DNA from: Selaginella moellendorffii
Taxonomy: Eukaryota > Streptophyta > Lycopodiopsida > Selaginellales > Selaginellaceae
Direction: 5' to 3'
DNA length: 62,000 bases
NCBI RefSeq assembly: GCF_000143415.4
Contig: NW_003314414.1
Span: forward strand, 91,626 to 153,625
Of this stretch, positions 35,646 through 45,700 are shown in pieces (position 1 is the first letter of the stretch; every line of letters starts with the position of its first letter). The notes under the pieces were generated by a model, which worked only from the letters and a program-made list of their open reading frames with translations, was not told where the DNA came from and did not search any database. Both the position numbers and the translations under genes were made by a program.

Positions 35646-37079
35646 GAATTCTCGAGTCTTCTCTCGAAAACACTGGGGGTCAATAACACACTCAGCATCC
35701 ATAACATTCTACTCGCGACAAAAGTTGTTTTTGACAAATGGGTAGATGTGCTAAGGAGGTACCATGACGGGGAGTTGCTAAACTCAATGGGTGTGGAGGA
35801 CGGCCGGAAGCCCAATGATTTGAAGCTCAACGCCTTGCGTTTCTCGCGGTCTCTAGACGACGACGACCTTCTGACAGTGGCTAATGCTCTTCTACGTGGT
35901 GAGGTAGTCTTCAACAAGACCAAAATGACTCCCGGCCATATTGTGACATACGAGGACTTGTGCACGACTCTGAGAGCTCGTGCGCTATTGAAGGATTGGA
36001 TCTTCGAGCAAGTGGCCGTGGCGAGGGTGAGCATCGACACCACGCAAGAGATGATGGAAGAGCTGGACTTGTCAAATGAAGACATCGACGAGTACGTGAA
36101 GGGGGCCCCCAAGTTCATCGATCTGCTGCGGGATGCCACGAAAAGTAAAGCTGAGAAGTTGGATCAGTATCCAAATTTCATTAAGAGGGATGTCGACCGC
36201 CGGCTTCAGAAACAGCTCGACCCCGCAGCAGAGGCCTATCGAGAACCTTACCGGGTATACGTGAATTCGGATGAGGATCAAAGGTGGAGGAGCATCGTTT
36301 CCCGCGGAGATGAGCAGGTCAAGAACATCTTTTGTGTGATGGACTTCACAAACGAGGAGATCACTCATGCAGACGAAGTCAGCTCCATCATTGACTTAAT
36401 GGTGGGACTTGCGGAGGTGGAATCTTCAGTCCACTATATGATCTACGACTCCGAATCCTATCACAAGTTCTGGAAGGCCTTGAACGAGGTGAAGGCTCGG
36501 TTGAAAGGCAAGGAGATGTGGGAGATCCATGGGATAATGGCTAAGAAGAAGATACCGACGAATGTCCGCATCTTCACACTCGCCCTTGTTATTGGTCCTG
36601 CAGCAGAGTGGGACTGGAGTGACTTCCCAGCTTCGTTCAACAAAGCCGATCGAATTGATCTGAGGGAGGTCAATTTACCCGTGCCTGAGGAACTGAAGAC
36701 GGCTATGGAGCTTTCGAATCCAAAGAAAGCTCCAGGTGCAGCATGGGAAATGCTCAGCTGGGTCTTCAACGCAATAGCGGGTGACTCCAAGGGCAAATGC
36801 GTTGTCGAGTACAACTGCGGCGGACTATTCTTTCGAGCCACACTACTCAAGGGTGTCCCGTGTGTTGCGGTGACAAACTCCATTGAAGAGGTGACTTCAA
36901 TGGTGCATATAATTACAGTTGCCAAAGAAAAACAGTATCTTCTCTACGAACCTGGTGAGTACGCACTTTAAGTTTAAATGTTATCTCACAAGCTCTGTAT
37001 GCAGGAGCGTGGCCACCCCCAGATGCTGAAACGGCGTTAACAGCTACTGATGTTAGGCCGAGGTCACAACCTGCACAAG

Positions 37080-37117
37080 GTAAGGTCACGTGAGGCCTCA
37101 CGCCATTTTGATTATAG
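37080..37117 (+). other. 38-bp micro-intron, mostly palindrome
   Basis: GTAAGG donor and TTATAG acceptor. 22 of its 38 bases (37085-37106) are a PAL palindrome variant. Removal keeps the frame (phase 1 on both sides). Confidence 0.6.
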
Positions 37118-37207
37118 ATCGTTGTGAATATTCAGACACGAGGACTGAAAAGCGCACTGGTGGCGCGTCGAAGAAGGACAAACAGACAAGCAATAGGAAA
37201 AAAGGAG

Positions 37208-37256
37208 GTACAAATTATATTTGCAATGGCGTGTGGTCTCATGCCATTCCTTGCAG
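37208..37256 (+). other. 49-bp intron 5 with PAL palindrome
   Basis: GTACAA donor, CTTGCAG acceptor, palindrome at 37226-37247. The mirror intron in copy 1 (19531-19579) also has one. Confidence 0.65.
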
Positions 37257-37400
37257 GAGACACTTCTTCAAAGGCAAAACAGGCAAGCACCAGCCAAGCT
37301 CAAACTGACAGTGGTCATAAAAAGCGAAAGCACGTTGGACAGTCGTCGGGATCAGAGGCGTTTGATTCGAAAAGGAAGAAGGGCAACGAAAAGGTGATAG

Positions 37401-37447
37401 GTAATGCCTCGCGGTTATGGCGTGTGTGCTCATGCCATTCATTGCAG
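37401..37447 (+). other. 47-bp intron 6 with PAL palindrome
   Basis: GTAATG donor, ATTGCAG acceptor, palindrome at 37417-37438. The mirror intron in copy 1 is 19340-19386. Confidence 0.65.
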
Positions 37448-38657
37448 ATCAAGGGCTGAGTGAAAGGAGCCAGTCACCACCTTCTGACTCAGATTCCTAT
37501 GGCGGACTCCCCTTCCCCAATCTCAATGGAGAGGTACAATGGATGAGGGATGCTTTTCAAGTTAGGGCCACGTTTTTCTCATCTCGTCGTCTTCGAAGGG
37601 TGCAAGAACGTGCAGAAACCATGTTAAGACAGTCGGGTGAGGATACGGTCCTAGGTCACGCACTAAAACAGGCTATGGATGTCTTGTATTTTGAGATGGA
37701 GACTCGGCCAGATGATTTTCCAAGATGGTCCTGGAAAAACAAGCAATCCAGCCTAAGCAGCCTATGGAAGAAATGCAAGAGGGGGATGAGGAGCCAGAGA
37801 AAGATAATGAGCAGGAAGAGCAGAAGGACGAAGAGGAGGACAAAGAAGAGGAGGACGAAGAAGAGGAGGACGAAGAAGAGGAGGACGAAGAGGACTTGGA
37901 TGGTCCTCACAATGGTGACGATCACAATAACGACGATGACGATGATGACGACGATGGCCAGCCTGAGGTGGCCAAAGAGCAGCGGAGGAAGGTCATACAA
38001 GACAAACCATCAGGTAAATAATAGTACATCCATTCCTAACCTTTTACCATTTCTAACATTGTCCATGTAGGTCGCAGAAGAAATGGTAAGTAGAGATTAT
38101 TCAGTTGAATTAAGATACAAACTCTAGCCTTTAGTGTCGAGGAAGGATAGTGCCAAGCAAGGGTCGAAACATATGTCCAATCCTTCAGAATCAGCAGTGC
38201 GCCCAAGTGATATCGGTCCTAGTTCCTCAATAGCAGTTGATGGTAAATACAGTATAGTCGATTCAATGTGCTAATGAGTTTGTTTTTAGTAGCACGGGAG
38301 GATACCATCTCAATCGAAGGGAGATATTTGGACATGCATATGGATCCGCCAGTGGACTCTACTTGCCTGCAAGAGTCATCAGAGCTGGTGGAGGCTACTA
38401 TCCATATCAACGCCAAGCAAGCTGACCACGCTCCACTTGATGCTGCCCATACCACTGAGTCAATCTTGTCCACGTATCCAACTGACGGTGACCAGGCGCC
38501 ATTGGACCCGCATGAGGCCGCCCCAGCCGCCGAGCCGATCGTATCCTCATTTCCAACGTGTGCCCAATCGTCTGACTACGCGCCGTTGGAACCTCCCTAC
38601 ACCGCCCCTGCTGCCTGTTCGGTCATGTCCACTTTGCCAACGGAGGCACCAGCTGAA

Positions 38658-38679
38658 ATGGCGTGTGATCACACGCCAT
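38658..38679 (+). repeat. Exonic PAL palindrome encoding MACDHTP
   Basis: ATGGCGTG-TGATCA-CACGCCAT, perfect over 22 bases, inside exon 10 of the ParB/NIF gene. A second copy at 38733-38754 (ATGGCATG-TGCCCA-CACGCCAT) encodes MACAHTP. Both are flanked by GCTGAA and CGG, so they sit inside a short coding repeat. Confidence 0.8.
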
Positions 38680-38732
38680 CGGAACCACCCCATGCCACTG
38701 TTGAGCCAGTTGTACCAGAGTCTACAGCTGAA

Positions 38733-38754
38733 ATGGCATGTGCCCACACGCCAT
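38733..38754 (+). repeat. Exonic PAL palindrome encoding MACAHTP
   Basis: Second exonic copy, 75 bases after the first. Copy 1 has both (about 18048-18069 and 18123-18144), with small differences in the centre and arms. Confidence 0.78.
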
Positions 38755-39809
38755 CGGATGCGATTGACCCCACATTGCAGAGGAGAGTATTTCCGCCCTT
38801 CACGTTTCCTCGACCAAAACCCTCTGAACGACCATCGGGAGCACCATTCGCTAATATTGTAGATGGTAAAATTGACTTGTACCATTTTTTATGCTGACGC
38901 ATTTCATTTCAGAATCACGGCGAAAGTACTGTATCGTTTTTGATCTGAACGGTGTCCTTTTCTCCCATGAGCGTGGCTCGTCCTCGAATGTCACTGCACC
39001 CTCCAAAGCCTGCGGTCGCAAGTTGGTCAAAAGAGACAGATTCACATTAATCACACGGGAGAAACTGCGGGATCTAATAATGACCATGCGACACTTAAAA
39101 CAGAGGGCCGGGTTCAATTTGCAATTGGGAGTTTGGACATCCATGATGCGCCACAATGCATTAACGTTGCTACAGATGATGCACGATCAGACGCGAGTAA
39201 TATTACCATTTGACTTTCTCCTAACGCAGGAGGATTGCTTGACTATGGTCCATGTGAGGGGTAGCAAGCCCATCTTCGTCAAGGCAGAGGCTGTAGTGAT
39301 GAACCGGACTGCTAGGTCAAGTGAAATCCTCATCATCGATGACTCGCCGATTAAAACTGCAGCGAACACGCACACATATGCAGTGCACCCCATCTCTTGC
39401 AGTATGGAAACTAGGGAGAAGAAACCGTATGTTCTGGGGGACCTTGCAAAACGGCTTGAAGCGATGGTGATAGAGAACCGGCCAGTCCAGGAGGTGGCTG
39501 CAGAAATCAACCAAATGGCAGATGGAATGGTATATCAGAAGCCATTTGATTGGACAGACACCAGTCATCATTTATGGCATGTATATTGTCTAGCCAAGCA
39601 CTATCCGCATCTCCATAATCTGCTCAACCGGATGGGTTCTTCGACCACTGAACATGAGCGTGGACGTATTAAAGAAGAGATGGCATTACTATTGGGTTTA
39701 AATCCTGATAGTGTGGAGAGTGATGAAATTCCAAGATTATTGTATAGGCGTTGGAGGCAAAAAATAACAGTCTGAGATGGCATGTATTTATTTAAAAATG
39801 TAACTTATT

Positions 39810-39831
39810 ATGGCATGGGGTTCCATGCCAT
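39810..39831 (+). repeat. PAL palindrome just after the ParB/NIF stop codon
   Basis: ATGGCATG-GGGTTC-CATGCCAT, 35 bases past the TGA. Also present in copy 1 (16970-16991) and copy 3 (to the window end), so it is conserved in all three copies. Could aid 3'-end formation or be a subterminal transposase site. Confidence 0.75.
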
Positions 39832-40193
39832 TGTATTAATATTAAAAGACAATTCTTTGAGAGGATTTGCATTATACTAGAAGTGTTACAGCATGTTATT
39901 GGAAGTCTACGAAGTTGTTTTATTAATAAGGGGAAAGTAAAGATTGAATGGGGACTTGGGCTCCACCTAGACTCGGAGCAACTGAGCCAATATTAAAAGG
40001 ATGGAAAGAAATTGGACGACGATGACAAGGAGAAGAGAGAGGTGAAGCAGTGGCAGGGGGAGGAGAAGTGATTGAGTAGACATTTCCTTGTTTAAAATAA
40101 AATGGCATGTGCCTCAATGCAGTTGAATTTTGTTATATTTATATACTATATAAAGGTTTGGAAACCTTATTTTACAAGTGGGATAATGACAAT

Positions 40194-40215
40194 TCCCACT
40201 TTAACGAAATATAGC
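40194..40215. repeat. Right terminal inverted repeat of PAL copy 2
   Basis: Inverted match to 26627-26648 with one mismatch (GCTATATTTCG instead of GCTCTATTTCG). Subterminal AAGTGGGA/TCCCACTT hairpin as at 16597. Confidence 0.8.
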
Positions 40216-41581
40216 TTAAAACTCAATAGCAAGCACATCATCGAGAAAACTCAATGACAAAACTTAACTATTGAAGATGGCAGATAGTATGCTAAACAAC
40301 TTACGAAAGATAACTCAAAGAACACAAAGTATCATTGACTAACAAGCAAAATGCTCGCGAATGTATTACCCAAAGGAAATAACATTTAAATCTATCAAAA
40401 CTAACTCGAGCAACAATCAACAGAAGAGAATGAATGCGGTAAGACCAACAAACACTCATTCCTGCCAACTATCACAAAAGCCAATCTGAATAGATCCTAG
40501 CCAACAATACCAAGGAACTCAAGTTGCCTAAGTAAGTGTCAGCAACATCCTACTGATGTCTCAAACCCAAGAGACCAATCTAGAGCAAACCACTGTAGCC
40601 AAAAGCCATCAAAGAGAACAACTAACTATCATGAAAGATCATCAATCATCCTATCAACAAAAAGATGCATAATCATCATTGAAGAAGAATCTACCATCCC
40701 GAAGAATAGCAAATAATTCCAAACCAACAATAATCAAACAAAACTTGTGATAAGGATAATCAACTACCCTAGATGATAGTTAATCATCACCAATGATTGT
40801 TAGATGCAAATACTAACGTCAACATCGAAGCTAATGAGCCAAAATGCCTTCCCCCAACAACTCCTAACAAATGGAACAATGAGCATGAAAACTCAAAGAA
40901 TCACAAGCTCGAAGAAGTCTATAGCCAAGTCATGCTTAGCAAGGATCACAAGTCTCGCATGAACTAATTTCAATGCTAAGAAGAAAATCATGGTATAATC
41001 CATAATATCCTCATCAACACATCCATAAGCTAAACTTCAGAATGCAAAGTTAATGAAGAGCATGTCTGCATCAATCTAAAAGCTAAGCATAACGAAGCTA
41101 TGCTCAACAAGTGATCACCAAACGATCCTCCATAAATCCATCTATAACAAGACGTAACTCACTTCATAACAAGCACAAGAAGAATCATCAATAATCGATA
41201 TATTCCAACTCAAATCCAATAAAGATTCAAACATTCTAATATCAATCACTAACTCTTCTGCTTGTAGAGTTAGCATAGTCCACGACTGAATCACTTTTCA
41301 AGGAAAAGCCAAAGCTTAACCCTTACTAAACAATCTCGTCTAGAACACAACTAACTCAAACTTGCCACTCAGTTCATTTGAACGTCAACACAGTTGCTAA
41401 CTAGCAAATGCACGAATGCTAATAACACAAAGCTATAGCCAAATCATCAACACTATCTTCATTAAGACTAATGAAACTCGACATCAATCTTGCGGAGAGA
41501 CATCTCATTTCACTGAAATCTCAACATCAACAATGTCAACGACAAGGCATCACTTCAGTGCCACCAACACTAGAACAAAGC

Positions 41582-42725
41582 TGTCGCGAATGTGACTTCG
41601 GGTATCGAAAGTTACCTGTCGGCTAGTCCTTTCGGACACTCTTACCTTACTGCCACGATGGCAGGAGGTCGGTACTGCTGGTTCCCTTTATTAGCCCCTC
41701 TTGTCCAAGTGTTAGCTTACTGGGCTTAGCATCTGTACTTAGCCAAATGAACATAAGGTAGGAACTCCTATGTGTTTCTAGCTGAGCATTCTCGGCCTGG
41801 CTCTTAGTTCTCTTTTGCTCTGTCTTGCACTGGCTTGGCAAGAACTCTCGCGTATTGAGATTAGTCCCTCAATATTGCTGGATGATAGCTTACCGTGTCT
41901 GCCAAACACCCTCGCTATCATGCCCTTTGTGTTAGTCTCATTTCGGTCCCAAATGCTATTTATGGAAAGTGTCCAGATTTGCTCATTTGGCATATCTACG
42001 GAATGTAGAGATCGGCCTGAACACAATGGTGTTCGTCCCGTGTCCAAATTCACAATCTAAGGACATTCCATATTTAGTAAGTTTCGAGTTTGTCCCAGAG
42101 ACTAACTCCTGATACTAAGGGAGGCTTGGGGTGAAAGCCCAAAGCGTGTGTTCCTCAAGGGGGGGGGGCTATGGGGGGTTCCAAATGTATAGTAGGGATA
42201 GTGGGTAGGTCGGGCATGGCCGACCAACCTGAGGCATAGTCTAGCTCCCGCTTGCGTGCCTGTCCTTGTTCTGCGTCCGGCTTGGGTCTAAGCCCAAGTT
42301 CCATTCCATGCTAGTTGGTGGAGTACCCATATCCTCGCGTTAGGCCACCGGTATGCCGAAATAGCGCCAGACTCCGTTTGGCTCCGTTTTGCATGCTGGT
42401 CCTGGCATTGGGATGCTGGTTGCTCTAGGACTGTTCCAAGTCGCTCTGGGCTTCTGTCCCTTCGCTCCTTGGGCTTTATGCTCGGGAGTTGCTCCGTGGT
42501 TCAGTTCCGTCACTCCTTGGCTCCATGTTTGGGAGTTTGGCACTGTTCCTTCGTTCAGTGGCCCAAGGCCCTAAACCTCGGGTTCCTGTGGACACGTGGC
42601 ATGGACACGTGGCATGTGACACGTGGCATCTGTCACGTGGCACAAAGAGGGCTTAGGTTCCGCTTCGTGGTGTTATCCTATGGTAAATCACCATAGGATA
42701 AAGGGTCAAAACCACATGCGCCACA
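41582..42725 (+). repeat. 5' LTR of element C
   Basis: Starts TGTCGCGAATGTGACTTCGG and ends ACATGCGCCACA. Contains the conserved 12-bp hairpin near 42674-42702 and the G-box cluster near 42590-42645. Confidence 0.92.
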
Positions 42726-42727
42726 TT

Positions 42728-42739
42728 TGGTATCAGAGG
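42728..42739 (+). promoter_or_regulatory. Primer-binding site of element C (tRNA-iMet)
   Basis: TGGTATCAGAGG, two bases after the LTR end. Confidence 0.85.
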
Positions 42740-45700
42740 ATGAGTCTCAGCGAGTACTATTCAATGAGATTGGGCAACTAGTCTCGTTGCATACGCAGAG
42801 ATGAAAACGATGATCCGAGTGGGTACACGTTATGGTGCAAAGACTTCGCATTGGTTCCTTGGGATAGGTTTTGGGTTACCTTGTTGTACCTTATGATGTG
42901 AGCTTGCGCTTAGGCTCATAGGATGGTTTGGAGATGTTTCATTTGCACGAGTTTGAGCTTGGGCTCGTGAGTGAGGCGCATTAGCAACTTGAGGTTACAC
43001 TTTGAGTTGGCAGGATTAATGTAAGCCTATCGATGGTTCCAGTGGTTCTGTAAGTTGTTCCATGTACCATGGGTGAAAGCAAACCTCCCTGGGTTTGCTA
43101 TGAGTGGCAAATAGGCTGGTCCGTAGCTGTTTAGCACGGCACTAGTGGATCCTTCCTAGGTATGGTTATAAGTGGATCAATCAAGACTGTAGGGATTAGT
43201 CTATTGGTTCAAGTAATCATTGCCGTGCTCTCTCATAAGCTTTTCTTGGACTGGACTAAAAGCAGTGCGAAAGCAAGCTTGAGGTTTGGTCAAAAGATGA
43301 GACCGAAAAGAGAGTCATCGGGGACGGAGGATCAAATACATAAATCATTTTCTCTTCTTGGAGAGATGATTTGCAACGAGGTGTTAACTCATTGCTTGTG
43401 TTCACATTATGCAATCAAGAGTCCCTACCTTGATGCATGTTGGAAATGATGGTCTTACAAGTGGTGAGTTATGGGATGGATAGTGGTGAAACACTAAACC
43501 ATTTTGTCTAGGCTCGCTATTGGAAGACTTGGGTTGCAGTGCTCAATTCTTTTCCGGGGAACCTTGCTATTGCTTCTTGAGTAGCTTGGTGTTGGATTAG
43601 TTTTGAGATTGGTCGGATAGAGAGTGGCATGAGCTTGTCCGTGTTGTGAACAAAAGTTAGTGGTGTTGGGTGTCGTAAACCTCTATTGGTGGAGTGTGGC
43701 ATTTATGTTGCATTTTGTCGAATCGAGTTGGCATTTGATATTCACATGAACGTTTGAAGTAATGACATAAGCCTTGCTCATTGCGTTACTCAATTGATGA
43801 TCAAGTCATTGTGATNNNNNNNNNNNNNNNNNNNNNNNNNNNNNNNNNNNNNNNNNNNNNNNNNNNNNNNNNNNNNNNNNNNNNNNNNNNNNNNNNNNNN
43901 NNNNNNNNNNNNNNNATCATATCCATGTGATAATGAGCAATGTGTTTACGAAGTTGCTTGATTAAATGATGATCAACCCCAAAGTGGTTGATGGAGAAGC
44001 TAGTCTACTTGCACGAAGTAGCATTGTAGAAGCTTTGACTGGATTCTCAATGGCGGTCCATTATGCTAAGCTTAAGTTGGTACCTTGTTTCCTTGAGGGT
44101 TTGCCCATAAGGTGTTGGGAATGGGTTGTAGCATTCATTTGTTATAGCTCATCTGTTGATCCGTTAGCACTTGGAGTAGATTATTGGATGGAGAAGATGT
44201 GAGGTTGACGCATTGACATCGCTAGCACTTGTGTTAGTGGAAGTGGCATTGTTGATTCGAGTGATGAGGAATTTTCCTTAGAGCTTGATTTTCCATGTCA
44301 TTTTTCTTGTTAGTGTTTTGGCTTCACATTGGATCTTGAAGGTGGTTGAAGAAGAGTGTTAGTGCAATGTGGATATCTGAAGATGTGGTCTTCGTGATCA
44401 AGCCTTGGATGTTCATTTTGCACTTTGCGGATGTCGGTGTTGGATGTCGGTTATATGGGCAAAGATGTTCGATGCTTAAGCATGTTGTTCGATCATGAGA
44501 ATTTGTGTTGAGGTGAGCCTATGTGAAGTTGTTGGTAGGAGGAAGTTGGTTGAGTCTTGAAAGTTTGCAATCCTGGACTGAGAGTCATTCTTTCTCTAGG
44601 ATGGGAAATTTTCCACAAATTTTCTTAGACTTTTCCAATGGCTGGTCTATTGATCATTTTGTCCGAAAACCATTCCGTTTTCGAAAGCCAGTACAAACTA
44701 GTGAAAGGGGGTTGGAGTTGACTTCGGTTGGCTTAGATCTTAGTAAGTAGTTTGTATGATGCGACCCGAAAGGGATGCTGACTTTTGGGGCTAAGGCAAT
44801 TGAGTTGGATAGAGTCTGGAGTTAGTGTAGAAAAGTGGCCGTTGCACTTTTCTAAGAAGGGTGACTCTTGTGCCTTTCTTTTGTAGCATTATGCTCGGTG
44901 GCAAGTTGCACCTTGCATTTCGCTAAGACTCTATGAGAGTAGTGAGCTCTCACTGATCTTAACTTGGTCTTGGTGGCCCTGTGCCTTGGCTGAGGATGGT
45001 GATGTCCAACTTAGTTGTTTAAGGTTGCGATGTTGGTACCCGTACTATAGCTTTGTCTATGAGGAGGTTGTGTACCGATATGAGTCCATCTTATGGTCTT
45101 CACTTTAGTTTCGACTGAGTGTTGATCGCATAGCTAGCCTCTTCAAGGCATGCTCAGAGCTAGTGGCTAAATGTTTTAGTGAGCTTATTACGGTTGAGTT
45201 GGATTTGAGTGGTCATTTAGTTTGTGCTTGTCTATGAACTTTTATCTCGTACCTGGGGTATCACGTTCATATTGGGCAAGTATATAACTTGATGACAAGA
45301 GTTGGTGTTTGGGTCTTGTGAAGGCAAGTTTGGGAGTGATTGTTAGTTGCTTTGTGACTAGTGATTACTTGTAGACTTCGTCAAGGACCGTTGACACTTG
45401 CTTTGCTCGATGATAATTTAACAGTGATGGGCTTGCTTTACCGGATGGTGTTGCGGAGGATCGTGTCATTAGGTTGGCATGGTTTTTCCATGTTAGCATG
45501 TCAATTCCTTTGTCGATATCATTTGGTTACGTTTGGTCTATAGTGTTGGATTTCATTGAGTCTTGGATGTGGTGATTCACTCTTTGATGAAATGTTATCT
45601 GTAACTGAGTATTGCTGAAGGATTGGTCTCGGATACTAAGTATAGTATCTTCAACTTTGGTTAGCTTGGTTGCTGGAAAGCTCCGAGTGGTGATTCACTC

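Larger units (their letters stand above)
34169..39775 (+). pseudogene. PAL ParB-like/NIF fusion gene, copy 2 (one frameshift)
   Basis: Reconstructed from GT-AG introns that keep the frame. Exons: 34169-34171 (ATG only); 34413-35591; 35646-36954; 37005-37079; 37118-37207; 37257-37400; 37448-38013; 38071-38085; 38135-38242; 38290-38865; 38913-39775. With the one missing T near 37718 allowed for, the coding length is a multiple of three (~1,642 residues). Domains: novel N-terminus (~1-220); ParB/sulfiredoxin-like region (~224-390; IDVSRIEI, then VSGQHSSLAMQ in place of the GxHR box); a helical module (~957-1020); a Glu/Asp tract (~1040-1110); Pro/Ala-rich linker; and a NIF/FCP1-type HAD domain (~1356-1640; FDLNGVL, VWTSM, IDDSP). 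The second Asp of HAD motif I is Asn. It reads intact where copy 1 is shifted. The role is unknown; nucleic-acid binding plus phosphatase-like regulation is an inference. Confidence 0.75.
26627..40215 (+). mobile_element. PAL element copy 2 (complete, ~13.6 kb)
   Basis: Bounded by short inverted repeats at 26627-26648 and 40194-40215. It carries two divergent genes: a transposase-like gene on minus (31323-28254, perhaps extending to 27285) and the 11-exon ParB/NIF gene on plus (34169-39775). Between them is a ~2.8-kb spacer with promoter elements, a minisatellite and TTTAGGG repeats. A 22-bp palindrome is scattered through introns, exons and spacers. Size, terminal repeats and transposase indicate a large cut-and-paste DNA transposon. 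I do not recognise the superfamily. No convincing target-site duplication is seen. Confidence 0.72.

Noticed and set aside
16970-39831. CRISPR-like array made of the palindromic repeats
   Set aside because: Spacing is irregular (tens to thousands of bases), copies lie in exons and introns, and the setting is eukaryotic.
16597-40215. The inverted PAL arms as a pure assembly duplicate
   Set aside because: The arms differ by many substitutions and several indels, and copy 3 shows independently that the element is multicopy. The tail-to-tail junction itself still needs long-read support.
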